A stretch of DNA of 64,000 nucleotides from Pseudacidovorax sp. (lineage in GTDB: Bacteria; Pseudomonadota; Gammaproteobacteria; Burkholderiales; Burkholderiaceae_C), in the NCBI RefSeq assembly GCF_017991995.1, contig NZ_JAGOPN010000022.1, forward strand, positions 1-64,000, in the 5' to 3' direction. Below, piece after piece: positions 24,263 through 33,722 of the stretch. A program made the position numbers and the translations under genes. Position 1 is the stretch's first letter. Each line of letters starts with the position of its first letter. The notes beneath the pieces were generated by a model. The model was given only the letters and a program-made list of their open reading frames with translations, made no database searches and had not been told where the DNA came from.

Positions 24263-25066
24263 TCAGCGAGGCGTATCGGCTTCGTCCCGGCGGCGCTTTC
24301 GGCCGCGGCCTTGCACCGCCCGGTCGTAGATGGCGTTGGGCAGCACCCTCATCAGTTTGGCGACGACCCCCATCTGCCAGGGAATGACGCGGTAGCTGAC
24401 CCCGGCCTCGATGGCGCGGAATGCTCGGTCGGCAAAGACCTCCGCGGAGATGAGGAAGGGCATGCCATACCGATTGCCCCGGGTGAGCGGCGTGTCCACA
24501 TAGCCCGGACAGACTGTCACCACCCGGACGCCGCTGTCGCGCAACTCGGTGCGCACGCTTTCGCAATACGCCACGACCGCCGCCTTGCTGGCGCAGTAGG
24601 CGCCGTGCCCCGGCAGCCCCCGAATCGCGGCAACGCTGCCGATGCCCACCAGCCGCCCGCTCCCCCGGCGCACCATCGCGGCGATGAAGGGATGGAAGGT
24701 GGCGGCCAAGCCCACATTGTTGAGTGCGAAGGTCTCGGCCATCACGTCCAGATCCGCACGCTCGGCCGTGTCCATGCCGACGCTGATGCCCGCATTGGCG
24801 ATGACCACCTCGGGCAGACCCTGCGCAGCCAGGCAGGCCTCGCCCGCCGCGACGATGCTGTCCACCGCAGCCACATCGGCGCCGTAGATGCCGCAGCGCT
24901 CCGGCCCCAGGCCCTGGGACGCCGCCCACTCCTGCATCTGCGCCGTGCGCCGCGCCACGAGCGCCAGCCGCCAGCCCGCCTGGGCATAGCGGGCCGCCAT
25001 CGCCTGCCCGATACCGCTGGACGCGCCGGTGATGAAGACCAGGGGGGCAAGGGCAGGGGCGGACAT
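24263..25066 (-). CDS. Short-chain dehydrogenase/reductase (SDR)
   Basis: A 267-residue classical SDR. The NAD(P)-binding T-G-A-S-S-G-I-G lies at residues 14-21, N-A-G near 90, the catalytic Ser in G-S-V-A-A near 143, and Y-C-A-S-K near 156-160. A basic C-terminal tail (R-G-R-K-R-R-R-D) is notable. Arg residues after the first strand suggest NADPH preference. It follows lptC by 21 bases on the same strand, so it is probably the last gene of the lptC-kdsC-kdsD operon. Its substrate is unknown; a role in envelope lipid metabolism is only suggested by position. Confidence 0.88.
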   Translation of the reverse strand: MSAPALAPLVFITGASSGIGQAMAARYAQAGWRLALVARRTAQMQEWAASQGLGPERCGIYGADVAAVDSIVAAGEACLAAQGLPEVVIANAGISVGMDTAERADLDVMAETFALNNVGLAATFHPFIAAMVRRGSGRLVGIGSVAAIRGLPGHGAYCASKAAVVAYCESVRTELRDSGVRVVTVCPGYVDTPLTRGNRYGMPFLISAEVFADRAFRAIEAGVSYRVIPWQMGVVAKLMRVLPNAIYDRAVQGRGRKRRRDEADTPR

Positions 25067-25087
25067 GGACGGCTCCCGCAGATACGG

Positions 25088-25723
25088 CTAGCGCCTGCCC
25101 GCCGGGGCCGGCGGCATGATCTGGCCCCGGACGCGCCCACGCAGATTGGCGATGCCGCTCATGTGGTCGTAGTCCATCGCATCGGCCTTGAACGTGTCGC
25201 TGCCCCGGATCAGCGTGACCGGCAGATGGGAGCGCACCCGGTCCTCGTTGGTGAACACATGCAGGAAGTCGCCCCGGAATTCCAGCCGGGGCGCCGGCTT
25301 GCCATCGGGAAGCTTGCCTTCGTCGCGGATCACCACGGCATTGCCGAAGAGCTGGATCTCGCTGGCATCGCCATTGGAAAGACCGCGGTTGGCCGTGGCC
25401 CGCGTGACCAGCCCCTGGGGCGACACCGAGCGCACGCGCACGTCATCGACCTCCATCGTGTCGGTGTCGGGGTAATGACGGCCTTCCCGGCCGCTGATCT
25501 CGCTGTGCAGCGAGCCGTCGGGCAGGAAGCTGCGCACGGTGAAGTTGCGCATGAAGAAGTCCGGGTCGTGCGAGACCGGGGCCGCGGCGTGCGGCTTGAT
25601 CAGTTCCGGCGCGTTGCGCACCAGCCAGTAGGTGCCGAGCGCCAGCAGGCCTGTCAGGATGATCGGCAGGTAGAGGCTCAGCCGGTCGAAGGCCAGCCCG
25701 AAGACGGAGACGACGCGCTTCAT
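25088..25723 (-). CDS. lptC: LPS export system protein LptC
   Basis: A 211-residue bitopic inner-membrane protein that receives lipopolysaccharide from LptBFG and passes it to LptA in the periplasm. One N-terminal helix (residues about 12-31) is followed by a beta-jellyroll with the family's Y-P-D-T-D-T-M-E-V and G-N-A-V-V-I-R-D patterns and the late M-D-Y-D-H-M-S-G-I-A-N-L-R-G-R-V. The ATG overlaps the kdsC stop (ATGA). In many proteobacteria lptA, lptB and rpoN follow lptC, but here an SDR gene follows instead. Confidence 0.88.
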   Translation of the reverse strand: MKRVVSVFGLAFDRLSLYLPIILTGLLALGTYWLVRNAPELIKPHAAAPVSHDPDFFMRNFTVRSFLPDGSLHSEISGREGRHYPDTDTMEVDDVRVRSVSPQGLVTRATANRGLSNGDASEIQLFGNAVVIRDEGKLPDGKPAPRLEFRGDFLHVFTNEDRVRSHLPVTLIRGSDTFKADAMDYDHMSGIANLRGRVRGQIMPPAPAGRR

Positions 25724-26298
25724 GCGTCGGGCACCCCGATGGCGGCGTCGAGCAGGCCGGCATAGCGCCCGCATGCGCACAGCAGCAGGTCGCAGAACTC
25801 GCGGGCCGCGCCCTCGCCGCCCCGCAGGCGGGTGACATGGCGCACGGTGGCCGCCACCTCCGGATGCGCATTGGCAGGTGCGGCCGCGAAGGCCACCCGG
25901 CGCAGCACGGGCAGGTCGGGCCAGTCGTCGCCGATGGCCGCCGCCTGTGCCCAGTCGAGGCCCAGGGCCGCCAGGATCTCGGTGGACGCAGCGATCTTGT
26001 CCATCACCCCGTAGCGCGCATGCCGTACGCCCAATGCCTGCAGCCGGGCGCGCAGCGGCGCCGAGTCGCGGCCGGTGACCACCACGGGCTCGATGCCGGC
26101 CTTGCGCAGCATCTGCAGCCCGTAGCCGTCGAGCACGCTGAAGCGCTTGAGCGTCTCGCCGGCGTCGGTGAAGTAGATGCCACCATCGGTCAGCACGCCG
26201 TCGACATCGAAAAAGGCGACGCGGACATCCTGCGCGGCCAGCAGCAGTTCGGGGTCGAAGTTGAGCACGGGTCGGGCGCCCTGCGGTTGCGGCGCCAT
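25720..26298 (-). CDS. kdsC: 3-deoxy-D-manno-octulosonate 8-phosphate phosphatase
   Basis: A 192-residue HAD-superfamily phosphatase of the KdsC type, which hydrolyses Kdo-8-P to Kdo for the lipopolysaccharide inner core. The nucleophile motif F-F-D-V-D-G-V-L-T-D-G lies near residues 29-39, the Thr motif is V-V-V-T-G-R near 73-78, and the last motif is G-D-D-W-P-D. The short form without a cap domain is normal, since the tetramer supplies closure. Its start overlaps the kdsD stop (TGATG) and its stop overlaps the lptC start, giving a tightly coupled kdsD-kdsC-lptC series. Confidence 0.94.
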   Translation of the reverse strand: MAPQPQGARPVLNFDPELLLAAQDVRVAFFDVDGVLTDGGIYFTDAGETLKRFSVLDGYGLQMLRKAGIEPVVVTGRDSAPLRARLQALGVRHARYGVMDKIAASTEILAALGLDWAQAAAIGDDWPDLPVLRRVAFAAAPANAHPEVAATVRHVTRLRGGEGAAREFCDLLLCACGRYAGLLDAAIGVPDA

Positions 26299-27284
26299 CA
26301 GATGACCTTCGCCCGCATCAGGTCGGTGGTGTTGAGTGCCCCGGCCAGCCGGCCTTCGGCATCGACGACGAACAGGCGGGTGATGCCATGCTGCTCCATG
26401 AGTTCGGCCGCCTCGACGGCCAGGGCGTCCTGGCGGATGGTGCGCGGGCCGCGGTGCATGACGTCAGCCGCACGGATCCCGCGCAGGTCGGCGCCCGCCT
26501 CGATCAGCCGGCGCAGGTCGCCGTCGGTGAAGATGCCTTCGGCACGGCCCTGGGCATTCATCACCGCCGCGGCGCCGAAGCCCTGCACGCTCATGGCGCG
26601 CATGAGCTCGGTGATGCCGGCCTGTGGCGAGACCTGCGGCACCGCACTGCCCTGGCGCATGACGTCGGCCACATGGGTGAGCAGCTTTCGCCCCAGCGCG
26701 CCGCCCGGATGCGAGCGGGCGAAGTCTTCGGCACCGAAGCCGCGCGCATCGAGCAGCGCGACGGCCAGCGCGTCGCCCAGCGCCATCTGCGCGGTGGTGC
26801 TGGCGGTCGGTGCCAGGTTCAGCGGGCAGGCTTCCTTCTCGACGCCGCTGTCCAGCACCAGGTCGGCATGCCGGGCCAGCGACGAGGTCGCGCCGCCGGT
26901 CATGGCGATCAGAGGCACGCCCTGGCGCTTGAGCACGGGCAGGATCGCGTCGAGTTCATTGCTTTCGCCGCTGTTGGAGATGGCCAGCACCACGTCCGCG
27001 GCCGTGACCATACCCAGATCGCCATGGCTGGCCTCGGCGGGGTGCACGAACATGGCAGGCGTGCCGGTGGAGGCCAGAGTCGCAGCGATCTTGCGGCCCA
27101 CATGGCCGCTCTTGCCCATGCCCATGACCACCACCCGGCCCTGCAGGGCCAGGATGCGCCGGACCGCCTCGACGAAGCTCTGGCCGACGCGTGCCTTGAG
27201 GCCGAGCACGGCGGCGGCCTCGATGTCGAAAGTGGCGCGTGCGCGGGCCAGCAACGCGTCGGGGTCCGGGGCCGGAAAGCTCAT
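26298..27284 (-). CDS. kdsD: D-arabinose 5-phosphate isomerase (KpsF/GutQ family)
   Basis: A 328-residue enzyme converting ribulose-5-P to arabinose-5-P, the first step towards Kdo. It has an N-terminal SIS sugar-isomerase domain (about residues 40-175), with G-M-G-K-S-G-H-V-G-R-K near 55-65 and S-N-S-G-E-S-N-E near 100. Two CBS domains follow (about 205-325), the second ending in N-T-T-D-L-M-R-A. It is the first gene of the leftward Kdo/LPS operon; its promoter must lie in the 69-base gap to the divergent antiporter gene. Confidence 0.93.
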   Translation of the reverse strand: MSFPAPDPDALLARARATFDIEAAAVLGLKARVGQSFVEAVRRILALQGRVVVMGMGKSGHVGRKIAATLASTGTPAMFVHPAEASHGDLGMVTAADVVLAISNSGESNELDAILPVLKRQGVPLIAMTGGATSSLARHADLVLDSGVEKEACPLNLAPTASTTAQMALGDALAVALLDARGFGAEDFARSHPGGALGRKLLTHVADVMRQGSAVPQVSPQAGITELMRAMSVQGFGAAAVMNAQGRAEGIFTDGDLRRLIEAGADLRGIRAADVMHRGPRTIRQDALAVEAAELMEQHGITRLFVVDAEGRLAGALNTTDLMRAKVI

Positions 27285-27353
27285 CGGGCGATTTTATCGG
27301 CGCGCCTTGCCCCCGCCCCGGTGCAGTGCATGGCCCTTGCTAGCATCCAGCGG

Positions 27354-29342
27354 ATGAACACCTTCGAGCTGACGCTGCTCTACCTGCTGGCCGCCGTGCT
27401 GGGCGTGGTGGGTTGCCGCTCGCTCAAGCTGCCACCCATGCTCGGCTATCTGGTGGCCGGCGTGCTGATCGGCCCGCACGCCTTCGCGCTGGCGCAGGAT
27501 TCGGACGGCGTGCGCCACCTGGGCGAGTTCGGCGTGGTGTTCCTGATGTTCGTGATCGGGCTCGAGTTCAGCCTGCCCAAGCTGCGCGCCATGCGCCAGC
27601 ATGTGTTCGGTCTGGGCCTTCTGCAGGTGGCGCTGACCATGCTGCTGGCCACGGCGGGTGCCCTGGCCCTGGCCCGCCTGCTGCCCGACCCTTGGCGCAT
27701 GAGCTGGCAGACGGCGCTCGCCCTGTCGGGCGCCCTCGCGATGAGCAGCACCGCCATCGTGGTCAAGCTGATGGCCGAGCGGCTGGAGCTGGAGAGCGAG
27801 CATGGCCGCCGCGTGATGGGCGTGCTGCTGTTCCAGGATCTGGCCGTGGTGCCGCTGCTGGTGCTGATCCCCGCCCTGGGTGCGCCGCCCGAGGCGCTGC
27901 TGCGTGGCCTGGGCCTGGCCCTGATCAAGGCCACCGCCCTGATCGGCCTGCTGCTCTACGGCGGTCCGCGCGTGATGCGCTGGTGGCTCACGCTGGTGGC
28001 GCGCCGCCGCAGCGAGGAGCTGTTCATGCTCAACCTGCTGCTGGTGACGCTGGGCCTGGCCTGGCTGACCGAGATGGCTGGCCTGTCGCTGGCGCTGGGC
28101 GCCTTCATCGCCGGCATGCTGGTGTCCGAGACCGAATACAAGCACCAGGTGGAAAGCGACATCCGCGCCTTCCACGACGTGCTGCTGGGCCTGTTCTTCA
28201 TCACCATCGGAATGTCGCTGGACTGGCATGTGGTGGTCGAGCGCTGGTCGCTGGTGGTCGTGCTGCTGATGGTGCCGCTGGGCTTCAAGCTGCTGCTGGT
28301 GACGGTGCTGGCGCGGCTGCTGGGCGCGACGGCCGGCGTCTCGCTGCGCACCGGGCTGTACCTGGCCCAAGCCGGTGAATTCGGCTTCGTGCTGCTGTCG
28401 CTGGCCAGTGGCCGGGGGCTGATGCCGCCGTGGCTGGGCGATCCGGTCCTGGCCTCGATGATCGTCTCGATGCTGGCCACCCCCTTCATCGTGATGTACA
28501 GCGAGGCCATCGTGCGCAAGCTGGTGGCCAGCGACTGGATGCAGCAGTCGCTGCAGGTGACCAGCCTGGCGCGCAAGATGATCGACACGGCGGAGCACGT
28601 GATCATCTGCGGCTACGGCCGCTGCGGCCAGAACCTGGCCCGCATGCTGGAGCGTGAAGGCATTCCCTACATGGCACTGGACCTGGACCCCGACCGCGTG
28701 CGCCAGGCCGCCGCCGCGGGCGACTCGGTGGTCTTTGGCGACGCGGCGCGCCCGCAGGCGCTGATGGCGGCCGGCCTGTCGCGGGCCAGCGCCGTGGCCA
28801 TCACCTACCTCGACGTGCCGGGCGCCCTCAAGGTGCTGGCCGCGGTGCGTGCCCATGCGCCGACGGTGCCCGTGGTGGTGCGCACACAGGACGACCACGA
28901 GCTCGAGAAACTGCGGCGCGCCGGCGCCACCGCCGTCGTGCCGGAGACGGTGGAAGGCTCATTGATGCTGGCGAGCCATGCACTGGCGCTGGTCGGCGTG
29001 CCGATGCGGCGGGTGATCCGCTTGGCCCAGGAGGCGCGCGATGCCCGCTACCACCTGCTGCGCGGCTACTTCCGCGGCGCGGACGACGATGCCTCGCTGG
29101 AAGACCTGGAGCAGGAGCGGCTGGACAGCTTCACCCTGCAGACCGGCAGCCGCTGGGTCGGACAGGCGCTGGCACGCCTGGGCCTGTCCGATGCGGGCGT
29201 GCGCGTGGTGGGCCTGCGGCGCAGCCACGGCCGCACGATGGAGCCGGAGGAAGACACGGTGCTGGAGCCCGGCGACACGCTGGTGCTCTCGGGCCTGCCC
29301 GGGCCGCTCGCCACGGCCACCGAACGGCTCCAACGCGGCTGA
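27354..29342 (+). CDS. CPA2-family monovalent cation/proton antiporter with TrkA-N domain (KefB/YbaL type)
   Basis: A 662-residue inner-membrane transporter with a 12-13-helix Na+/H+-exchanger domain (about residues 1-380). It includes L-G-Y-L-V-A-G-V-L-I-G-P near 28-39, A-M-S-S-T-A-I-V near 130 and L-G-A-F-I-A-G-M-L-V near 248. A cytoplasmic RCK/TrkA-N Rossmann domain (about 415-535) begins H-V-I-I-C-G-Y-G-R-C-G-Q-N-L. A TrkA-C-like domain (about 575-655) ends the protein. It would exchange K+ (or Na+) for protons under nucleotide or ligand control. ATG 27354 opens directly onto the first helix; an upstream ATG at 27330 would add eight residues. It diverges from kdsD. Confidence 0.9.
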   Translation: MNTFELTLLYLLAAVLGVVGCRSLKLPPMLGYLVAGVLIGPHAFALAQDSDGVRHLGEFGVVFLMFVIGLEFSLPKLRAMRQHVFGLGLLQVALTMLLATAGALALARLLPDPWRMSWQTALALSGALAMSSTAIVVKLMAERLELESEHGRRVMGVLLFQDLAVVPLLVLIPALGAPPEALLRGLGLALIKATALIGLLLYGGPRVMRWWLTLVARRRSEELFMLNLLLVTLGLAWLTEMAGLSLALGAFIAGMLVSETEYKHQVESDIRAFHDVLLGLFFITIGMSLDWHVVVERWSLVVVLLMVPLGFKLLLVTVLARLLGATAGVSLRTGLYLAQAGEFGFVLLSLASGRGLMPPWLGDPVLASMIVSMLATPFIVMYSEAIVRKLVASDWMQQSLQVTSLARKMIDTAEHVIICGYGRCGQNLARMLEREGIPYMALDLDPDRVRQAAAAGDSVVFGDAARPQALMAAGLSRASAVAITYLDVPGALKVLAAVRAHAPTVPVVVRTQDDHELEKLRRAGATAVVPETVEGSLMLASHALALVGVPMRRVIRLAQEARDARYHLLRGYFRGADDDASLEDLEQERLDSFTLQTGSRWVGQALARLGLSDAGVRVVGLRRSHGRTMEPEEDTVLEPGDTLVLSGLPGPLATATERLQRG

Positions 29343-29401
29343 AGTCTTCGTCGCAGCCCGCGGCCGGGAACGCCAGGGCGGCCGGCGCGCTGGCGGCCCG
29401 G

Positions 29402-30820
29402 TTACTTGCCGATGCAGAAGCGCGAGAAGATCACGCCCAGCAGATCGTCCGACCCGAACTCTCCGGTGATCTCGTTGAGCGCGTTCTGGGCCAGGCGCAG
29501 TTCTTCGGCCAGCAGATCCAGCGCGGGCATCGGCGCCTCGAGATGGGCCGATGCCATGTCGAGATGGCCGGCCACCCGATGCAGCGCCTGCACATGGCGG
29601 GCGCGGGCCAGGTAGACACCCTCGGGCACTGCCTGCCAGCCCGCCAGAGCCAGCAGCTTTTGGCGCAGGGCTTCGATCCCCTCGCCAGCCTTGGCCGACA
29701 GGCGCAGGGCCTCTTCAGGCAGCGCCGGCATCGAGGCGGCCTCGACCGCGTCGGACTTGTTCCAGACCTCCAGCAGCGGCACGCGCGGCGGCAAGCGGCC
29801 GGCCAGGCCCGCGCGGATCTCGGCGTCGGCGGCCTGGTAGTCATGCTGGGCGGCGCGCGTCAAGTCGTGCAGGAAGAGCACCGCATCCGCATCCTCGATC
29901 TGGCCCCAGGCGCGGGCGATGCCGATGCGCTCTACCTCGTCGCCCGATTCGCGCAGGCCGGCCGTGTCCACCACATGCAGCGGCACGCCCTGGATCTGGA
30001 TGGTCTGCGAGACGATGTCGCGCGTGGTGCCGGCGACCGGGCTCACGATCGCAAGCTCGGCGCCGGCCAGCGCATTCAGCAGCGAGCTCTTGCCGGCATT
30101 GGGCTGGCCGGCGATCACCACCTTGATGCCCTCGCGCAGCAGAGCCCCCTGACGGGCCCGCTGCTGCACGGACGCCAGCTGCGCCTGCAGGCGCGCAAGC
30201 TGGCCCGCGGCATCGGCCTGCTGCAGGAAGTCGATGTCCTCCTCGGGAAAGTCGAGGGTCGCCTCCACCAGCATGCGCAGGTGGATCAGCGCATCGCGCA
30301 GCGCATGGATCTCGCGCGAGAAGGCGCCGCCCAGCGAACGGCCGGCGCTGCGCGCCGCCGCCTCGGTGCTGGCGTCGATCAGGTCGGCGATGGCCTCGGC
30401 CTGGGCCAGGTCGATCTTGCCGTTCTGGAAGGCGCGCTGGCTGAACTCGCCCGGCTGCGCCACGCGCAGGCCCGGCAGGCGCGGCAGGCCGGTGGCGGCA
30501 TCGACCTCTTCGCCGGCCGCAAGACAGCGGGCCAGCAGCAGTTGCAGCAGCACCGGCCCGCCGTGGGCCTGGAGTTCGAGCACGTCCTCGCCGGTGAAGG
30601 AATTGGGACCGGGAAAGTACAGCGCAAGGCCATGGTCCAGCGCGCTGCCATCGGCATCCAGGAAGGGCAGGTACGTCGCCTCGCGCGGCTTGAGGTCGCG
30701 CCCGCACAGGCCACGCACCAGCGACACGAGGCCCGCGCCCGACACACGCACGATGCCCACGGCGCCGCGGCCGGGGGCGGTGGCGATGGCAGCGATGGGG
30801 TCGTTCAGACGGGCGAGCAT
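29402..30820 (-). CDS. mnmE: tRNA modification GTPase MnmE
   Basis: A 472-residue GTPase that, with MnmG, installs the carboxymethylaminomethyl group at U34 of tRNAs. The N-terminal folate-binding domain shows the [16 protein letters not shown] opening. The G domain has G-Q-P-N-A-G-K-S-S (G1, near 232), G-T-T-R-D (G2), D-T-A-G (G3) and N-K-S-D (G4). The C-terminus ends in C-I-G-K with the catalytically needed Cys. It lies in the conserved mnmE-yidC-yidD-rnpA-rpmH series beside the origin, here 110 bases after yidC. Confidence 0.96.
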   Translation of the reverse strand: MLARLNDPIAAIATAPGRGAVGIVRVSGAGLVSLVRGLCGRDLKPREATYLPFLDADGSALDHGLALYFPGPNSFTGEDVLELQAHGGPVLLQLLLARCLAAGEEVDAATGLPRLPGLRVAQPGEFSQRAFQNGKIDLAQAEAIADLIDASTEAAARSAGRSLGGAFSREIHALRDALIHLRMLVEATLDFPEEDIDFLQQADAAGQLARLQAQLASVQQRARQGALLREGIKVVIAGQPNAGKSSLLNALAGAELAIVSPVAGTTRDIVSQTIQIQGVPLHVVDTAGLRESGDEVERIGIARAWGQIEDADAVLFLHDLTRAAQHDYQAADAEIRAGLAGRLPPRVPLLEVWNKSDAVEAASMPALPEEALRLSAKAGEGIEALRQKLLALAGWQAVPEGVYLARARHVQALHRVAGHLDMASAHLEAPMPALDLLAEELRLAQNALNEITGEFGSDDLLGVIFSRFCIGK

Positions 30821-30884
30821 GGCGGTGATTCTTTCAGCATTGGCCAGGGTCGGCAGGGGCGATGGCGCGGCCGCCGCAAACGAA

Positions 30885-30910
30885 CAGGCCGCCCGGAGGC
30901 GGCCTGTGAC
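30885..30910 (-). terminator. Probable terminator between yidC and mnmE
   Basis: CAGGCCGCC and GGCGGCCTG form a perfect 9-bp stem with a 4-base loop, 24 bases after the yidC stop. The tail on the minus strand is TTCGTTTG, an imperfect U-run, so termination may be partial. Confidence 0.5.
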
Positions 30911-30930
30911 GCAAAGCGTGAGCGCCCCGT

Positions 30931-32691
30931 TTACTTGGTGACGCCCAGACGCTTGTTGATCACGTACTGCTGCGTGATCGACAGGATGTTGTTCGTGATC
31001 CAGTACAGCACCAGGCCGGCCGGGAAGAAGAAGAACATCACGCTGAAGGCCAGCGGCATGATCCACATCAGCTTGGCCTGCATCGGGTCCGGCGGTGTGG
31101 GATTGAGCCAGGTCTGCAGCAGCGTGGTGCCCGTCATGACCAGCGGCAGGATGAACCAGGGATCCGGTGCCGACAGGTCGCGGATCCACAGGATCCACGG
31201 TGCATGGCGCATTTCGACCGAGGACAGCAGCACCCAGTACAGCGCGATGAACACCGGGATCTGGATCACGATGGGGAAGCAGCCGCCCAGCGGGTTGACC
31301 TTCTCCTCGCGGTAGATCCGCATCATCTCCTGCTGCATCTCCTGCGGCTTGTCCTTGAGGCGCTCGCGCATTTCCATGATGCGCGGGTTGATCGCCTTCA
31401 TCTTGGCCATGCTGCCGTAGGCCTTGGCGTTGAGCCAGAAGAAGGCGGCCTTGAGCAATACCACCAGCGCCACGATGGACCAGCCCCAGTTGCCCAGCAG
31501 CTTGTGCAGCTGGTCGAGCAGCCAGTACAGCGGCTTGGAGATGATGGCGAAGATGCCGTAGTCCTTCACCAGGTCCAGGCCGGGGGCCAGGGCTTCGAGC
31601 TTCTTCTCTTCCTCGGGGCCGGCGAAGAGCACGGTGTCCACCGTCTGCGTGGCGCCGGGCGCCACCGTCGGCAGGTTGGCCACCATGGCCACGGCATACA
31701 GGTTGGGGCCCAGAGCATCCGGGCCCTGCACGCGGAACTCGCGCTTGAGGCCGGCGCTGTGCGTGGGCTCCACCAGCCAGGCCGAGGCGAAGTAGTGCTG
31801 CACCATCGCCACCCAGCCGGTTTCGGACGCAGGCGGCACCTCGGCCTTGCCCTTGGCGATGTCGGCGAAGGCGATCTTGTGGAACTTCTTCTCTTCGGTG
31901 TACGCGGCGGGGCCGGTGAAGGTGCTGGTGCCCAGCATGCTGCCGTGCGCCTCGACGCCGTGGCGCAGCAATTGCAGGTACAGCTGCGGATCGCGCGGCT
32001 GGTCGCCCACGTTCACCACCTGGTGGCGCACATGGATGGCGTAGTCGCCGCGCTTGAAGACGTAGGTCTTGACGTACTTGAGGCCGCCGGCGGGCTGCGA
32101 TTCGAAGCTCACCTCCAGCGTGTCCTGGCCATCGGCCAGCCGGTACGGGCCGGGCTTGGTCGCCATCAGGCTCAGGTGGTTGGGGAACATGGCCCCACCG
32201 CCGGCCGGATTCAGCAGGCCGGTCTGGGCGAGGTAGCGGTTGGCCGGGCCGTCGTCCATGAGCACGACCGGCTCTTCAACGACCGGCAGGGCCGGCATGT
32301 TCAGCAGGCGGCGCACCATCGGCATCAGGCCGCCGTGCGAGGTTTCCTGCATGTACTGCAGGAGCTCGAGGTGGGCGAGCGTGCCGCCCTGCGGGTCGAT
32401 GGCCGCCTTGAACACATCAGTCTCGATCTGCACGCGCTCGGCCGGCACGGAGGTGGACGAGGCCGTCGGCGCGGCGGCCGCACTGCCGCCGCCCGCTGCG
32501 GGCACCCCGGCGGCGGAGGCCGACGGCGCCGAGGCGCCGGGAGCGGGCGTTGGCGCCTGGGCGGTGACGGCCGGCTTGGTCGAGGGTAGGAAGGTCGGCG
32601 CGCGGCCGTTGTGGACCTGCCACTGGTCCCACAGCATCACCAGCGAGAAACCGAAGATCACCCAGAGGATGGTGCGGCGAATGTCGTTCAT
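30931..32691 (-). CDS. yidC: Membrane protein insertase YidC
   Basis: A 586-residue inner-membrane insertase acting alone or with SecYEG. It has the Gram-negative architecture: an N-terminal helix ([13 protein letters not shown]), an Ala/Pro/Ser-rich linker (about residues 35-85), a large periplasmic beta-supersandwich domain (about 90-370) and the conserved five-helix core (about 375-575). The core includes the cytoplasmic loop with M-K-A-I-N-P-R-I-M and the [17 protein letters not shown] segment. It is translationally coupled to yidD (ATGA). Confidence 0.95.
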   Translation of the reverse strand: MNDIRRTILWVIFGFSLVMLWDQWQVHNGRAPTFLPSTKPAVTAQAPTPAPGASAPSASAAGVPAAGGGSAAAAPTASSTSVPAERVQIETDVFKAAIDPQGGTLAHLELLQYMQETSHGGLMPMVRRLLNMPALPVVEEPVVLMDDGPANRYLAQTGLLNPAGGGAMFPNHLSLMATKPGPYRLADGQDTLEVSFESQPAGGLKYVKTYVFKRGDYAIHVRHQVVNVGDQPRDPQLYLQLLRHGVEAHGSMLGTSTFTGPAAYTEEKKFHKIAFADIAKGKAEVPPASETGWVAMVQHYFASAWLVEPTHSAGLKREFRVQGPDALGPNLYAVAMVANLPTVAPGATQTVDTVLFAGPEEEKKLEALAPGLDLVKDYGIFAIISKPLYWLLDQLHKLLGNWGWSIVALVVLLKAAFFWLNAKAYGSMAKMKAINPRIMEMRERLKDKPQEMQQEMMRIYREEKVNPLGGCFPIVIQIPVFIALYWVLLSSVEMRHAPWILWIRDLSAPDPWFILPLVMTGTTLLQTWLNPTPPDPMQAKLMWIMPLAFSVMFFFFPAGLVLYWITNNILSITQQYVINKRLGVTK

Positions 32692-32948
32692 GAAGAGGAC
32701 TTCTTGTCGAGAGAGGTGAACAGCCCGGCCCCGGCCGCAGGCGGCACGGGGTCGTGCCCGCCCGCGCACCAGGGATGGCAGCGGGCCAGGCGCCTCAGCG
32801 TGAGGTAGCTGCCCTGCGCCGCGCCGTGCGTCTGCAGCGCCTCGATGGCGTAGACGGAGCAGGTGGGCGAAAAGCGGCAGGCGCCACCCAGCCACGGGCT
32901 GAGCAGCAGACGGTAGGCGCGGACGATGGCAATCAGAAGACGCTGCAT
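32688..32948 (-). CDS. yidD: Membrane protein insertion efficiency factor YidD
   Basis: An 86-residue YidD protein, a small membrane-associated helper of YidC. The signatures are Y-R-L-L-L-S-P-W near residues 12-19, C-R-F-S-P-T-C-S-x-Y-A near 24-34, and C-H-P-W-C-A-G-G-H-D-P-V-P near 60-72, including the conserved Cys residues. Its stop overlaps the yidC start and it begins 16 bases after rnpA, so all three are expressed together. Confidence 0.92.
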   Translation of the reverse strand: MQRLLIAIVRAYRLLLSPWLGGACRFSPTCSVYAIEALQTHGAAQGSYLTLRRLARCHPWCAGGHDPVPPAAGAGLFTSLDKKSSS

Positions 32949-32964
32949 CGGCGACGGTCGGATT

Positions 32965-33384
32965 TCAGGCAGCCGTGCGGCGCGCGCGGGCGAACAGCTG
33001 CTCCAGCTCCGCACGCACGGCGCGGCGCAGGGCTTCGGAGGTGGCGCTGACGAACTGGCGACGGTCGAAGGTCGTGCGCAGGCGCACCACGTACGCGGCG
33101 GGCGGCTGGCCTTCGAGACAGAGCCCGACGGTGTAGATCTGGCGGCGGATGGCGTTGCGCGTGACGGCGCGACGGGCCCAGCGCTTGGGCACCATGGCGC
33201 CCAGCCACACGCCCGTCGGACGAAACAGCGCCGCGGCAGGCGCCTCCCCATCGGAGACGGACTCGACCGGCAATGGCAACGCACGCCGATGCAAGGCGAA
33301 ATGCGGCGTGCGTGCAATGGTCGCCCCCGCCATACCCGCCTGGAACTGGTCTCGGTTGCGCAGGCGCAGCAAAGCCGCCGGCAC
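32965..33384 (-). CDS. rnpA: Ribonuclease P protein component
   Basis: The protein cofactor of RNase P, which trims the 5' leaders of tRNA precursors. The family RNR motif is visible as R-A-V-T-R-N-A-I-R-R-Q near residue 85, and the N-terminal helix aligns as L-R-L-R-N-R-D-Q-F with other RnpA proteins. No ATG lies upstream of that helix at a sensible distance. GTG 33384 (139 aa) and TTG 33372 (135 aa) are the best starts; an ATG at 33333 would cut into the fold. No strong ribosome-binding site distinguishes them. It lies between rpmH and yidD in the conserved order. Confidence 0.85.
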   Translation of the reverse strand: MPAALLRLRNRDQFQAGMAGATIARTPHFALHRRALPLPVESVSDGEAPAAALFRPTGVWLGAMVPKRWARRAVTRNAIRRQIYTVGLCLEGQPPAAYVVRLRTTFDRRQFVSATSEALRRAVRAELEQLFARARRTAA

Positions 33385-33587
33385 CTGCGCGTGCGCAGCC
33401 GGCGAGGGCTCTGAAGGGGGCTGCCCCGAAGCGCGAGGAACGAGGCTCACGCGCTGTGGACAAGCAGTTGGCAACAGCCGGCGGCCGCGGCAAAGACCCG
33501 CGACGCCAGTCGGCCAAAACCCACCCCGGCCCGTGCCGGCGGAATCCGCGGCATCGCCAGAGGCGGGCCTGCCCACCACGTCACCGT
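33385..33587 (-). other. rpmH-rnpA spacer
   Basis: A 203-base GC-rich spacer with no convincing gene. It contains a near-match to a DnaA box (TGTGGACAA at 33455-33463) and a stretch at 33411-33440 (GGGGGCTGCCCCGAAGCGCG) that resembles the first part of the intergenic repeats found elsewhere in this window. Its length is larger than usual for an rpmH-rnpA pair and leaves room for an upstream rnpA start. Confidence 0.4.
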
Positions 33588-33722
33588 TCAGACGGCCAGG
33601 CGCTTGCGGCCCTTGGCGCGGCGGGCGTTGATGACGGCGCGGCCGCCACGGGTCTTCATGCGGACCAGGAAGCCGTGGGTACGGGCGCGGCGGATCTTGG
33701 ACGGTTGGTAGGTGCGTTTCAT
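33588..33722 (-). CDS. rpmH: 50S ribosomal protein L34
   Basis: A 44-residue, extremely basic ribosomal protein. M-K-R-T-Y-Q-P-S-K at the N-terminus and [13 protein letters not shown] at the C-terminus are the canonical L34 sequence, and the length is exact. It is the first gene of the leftward rpmH-rnpA-yidD-yidC series that faces away from dnaA across the putative origin. Confidence 0.98.
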   Translation of the reverse strand: MKRTYQPSKIRRARTHGFLVRMKTRGGRAVINARRAKGRKRLAV

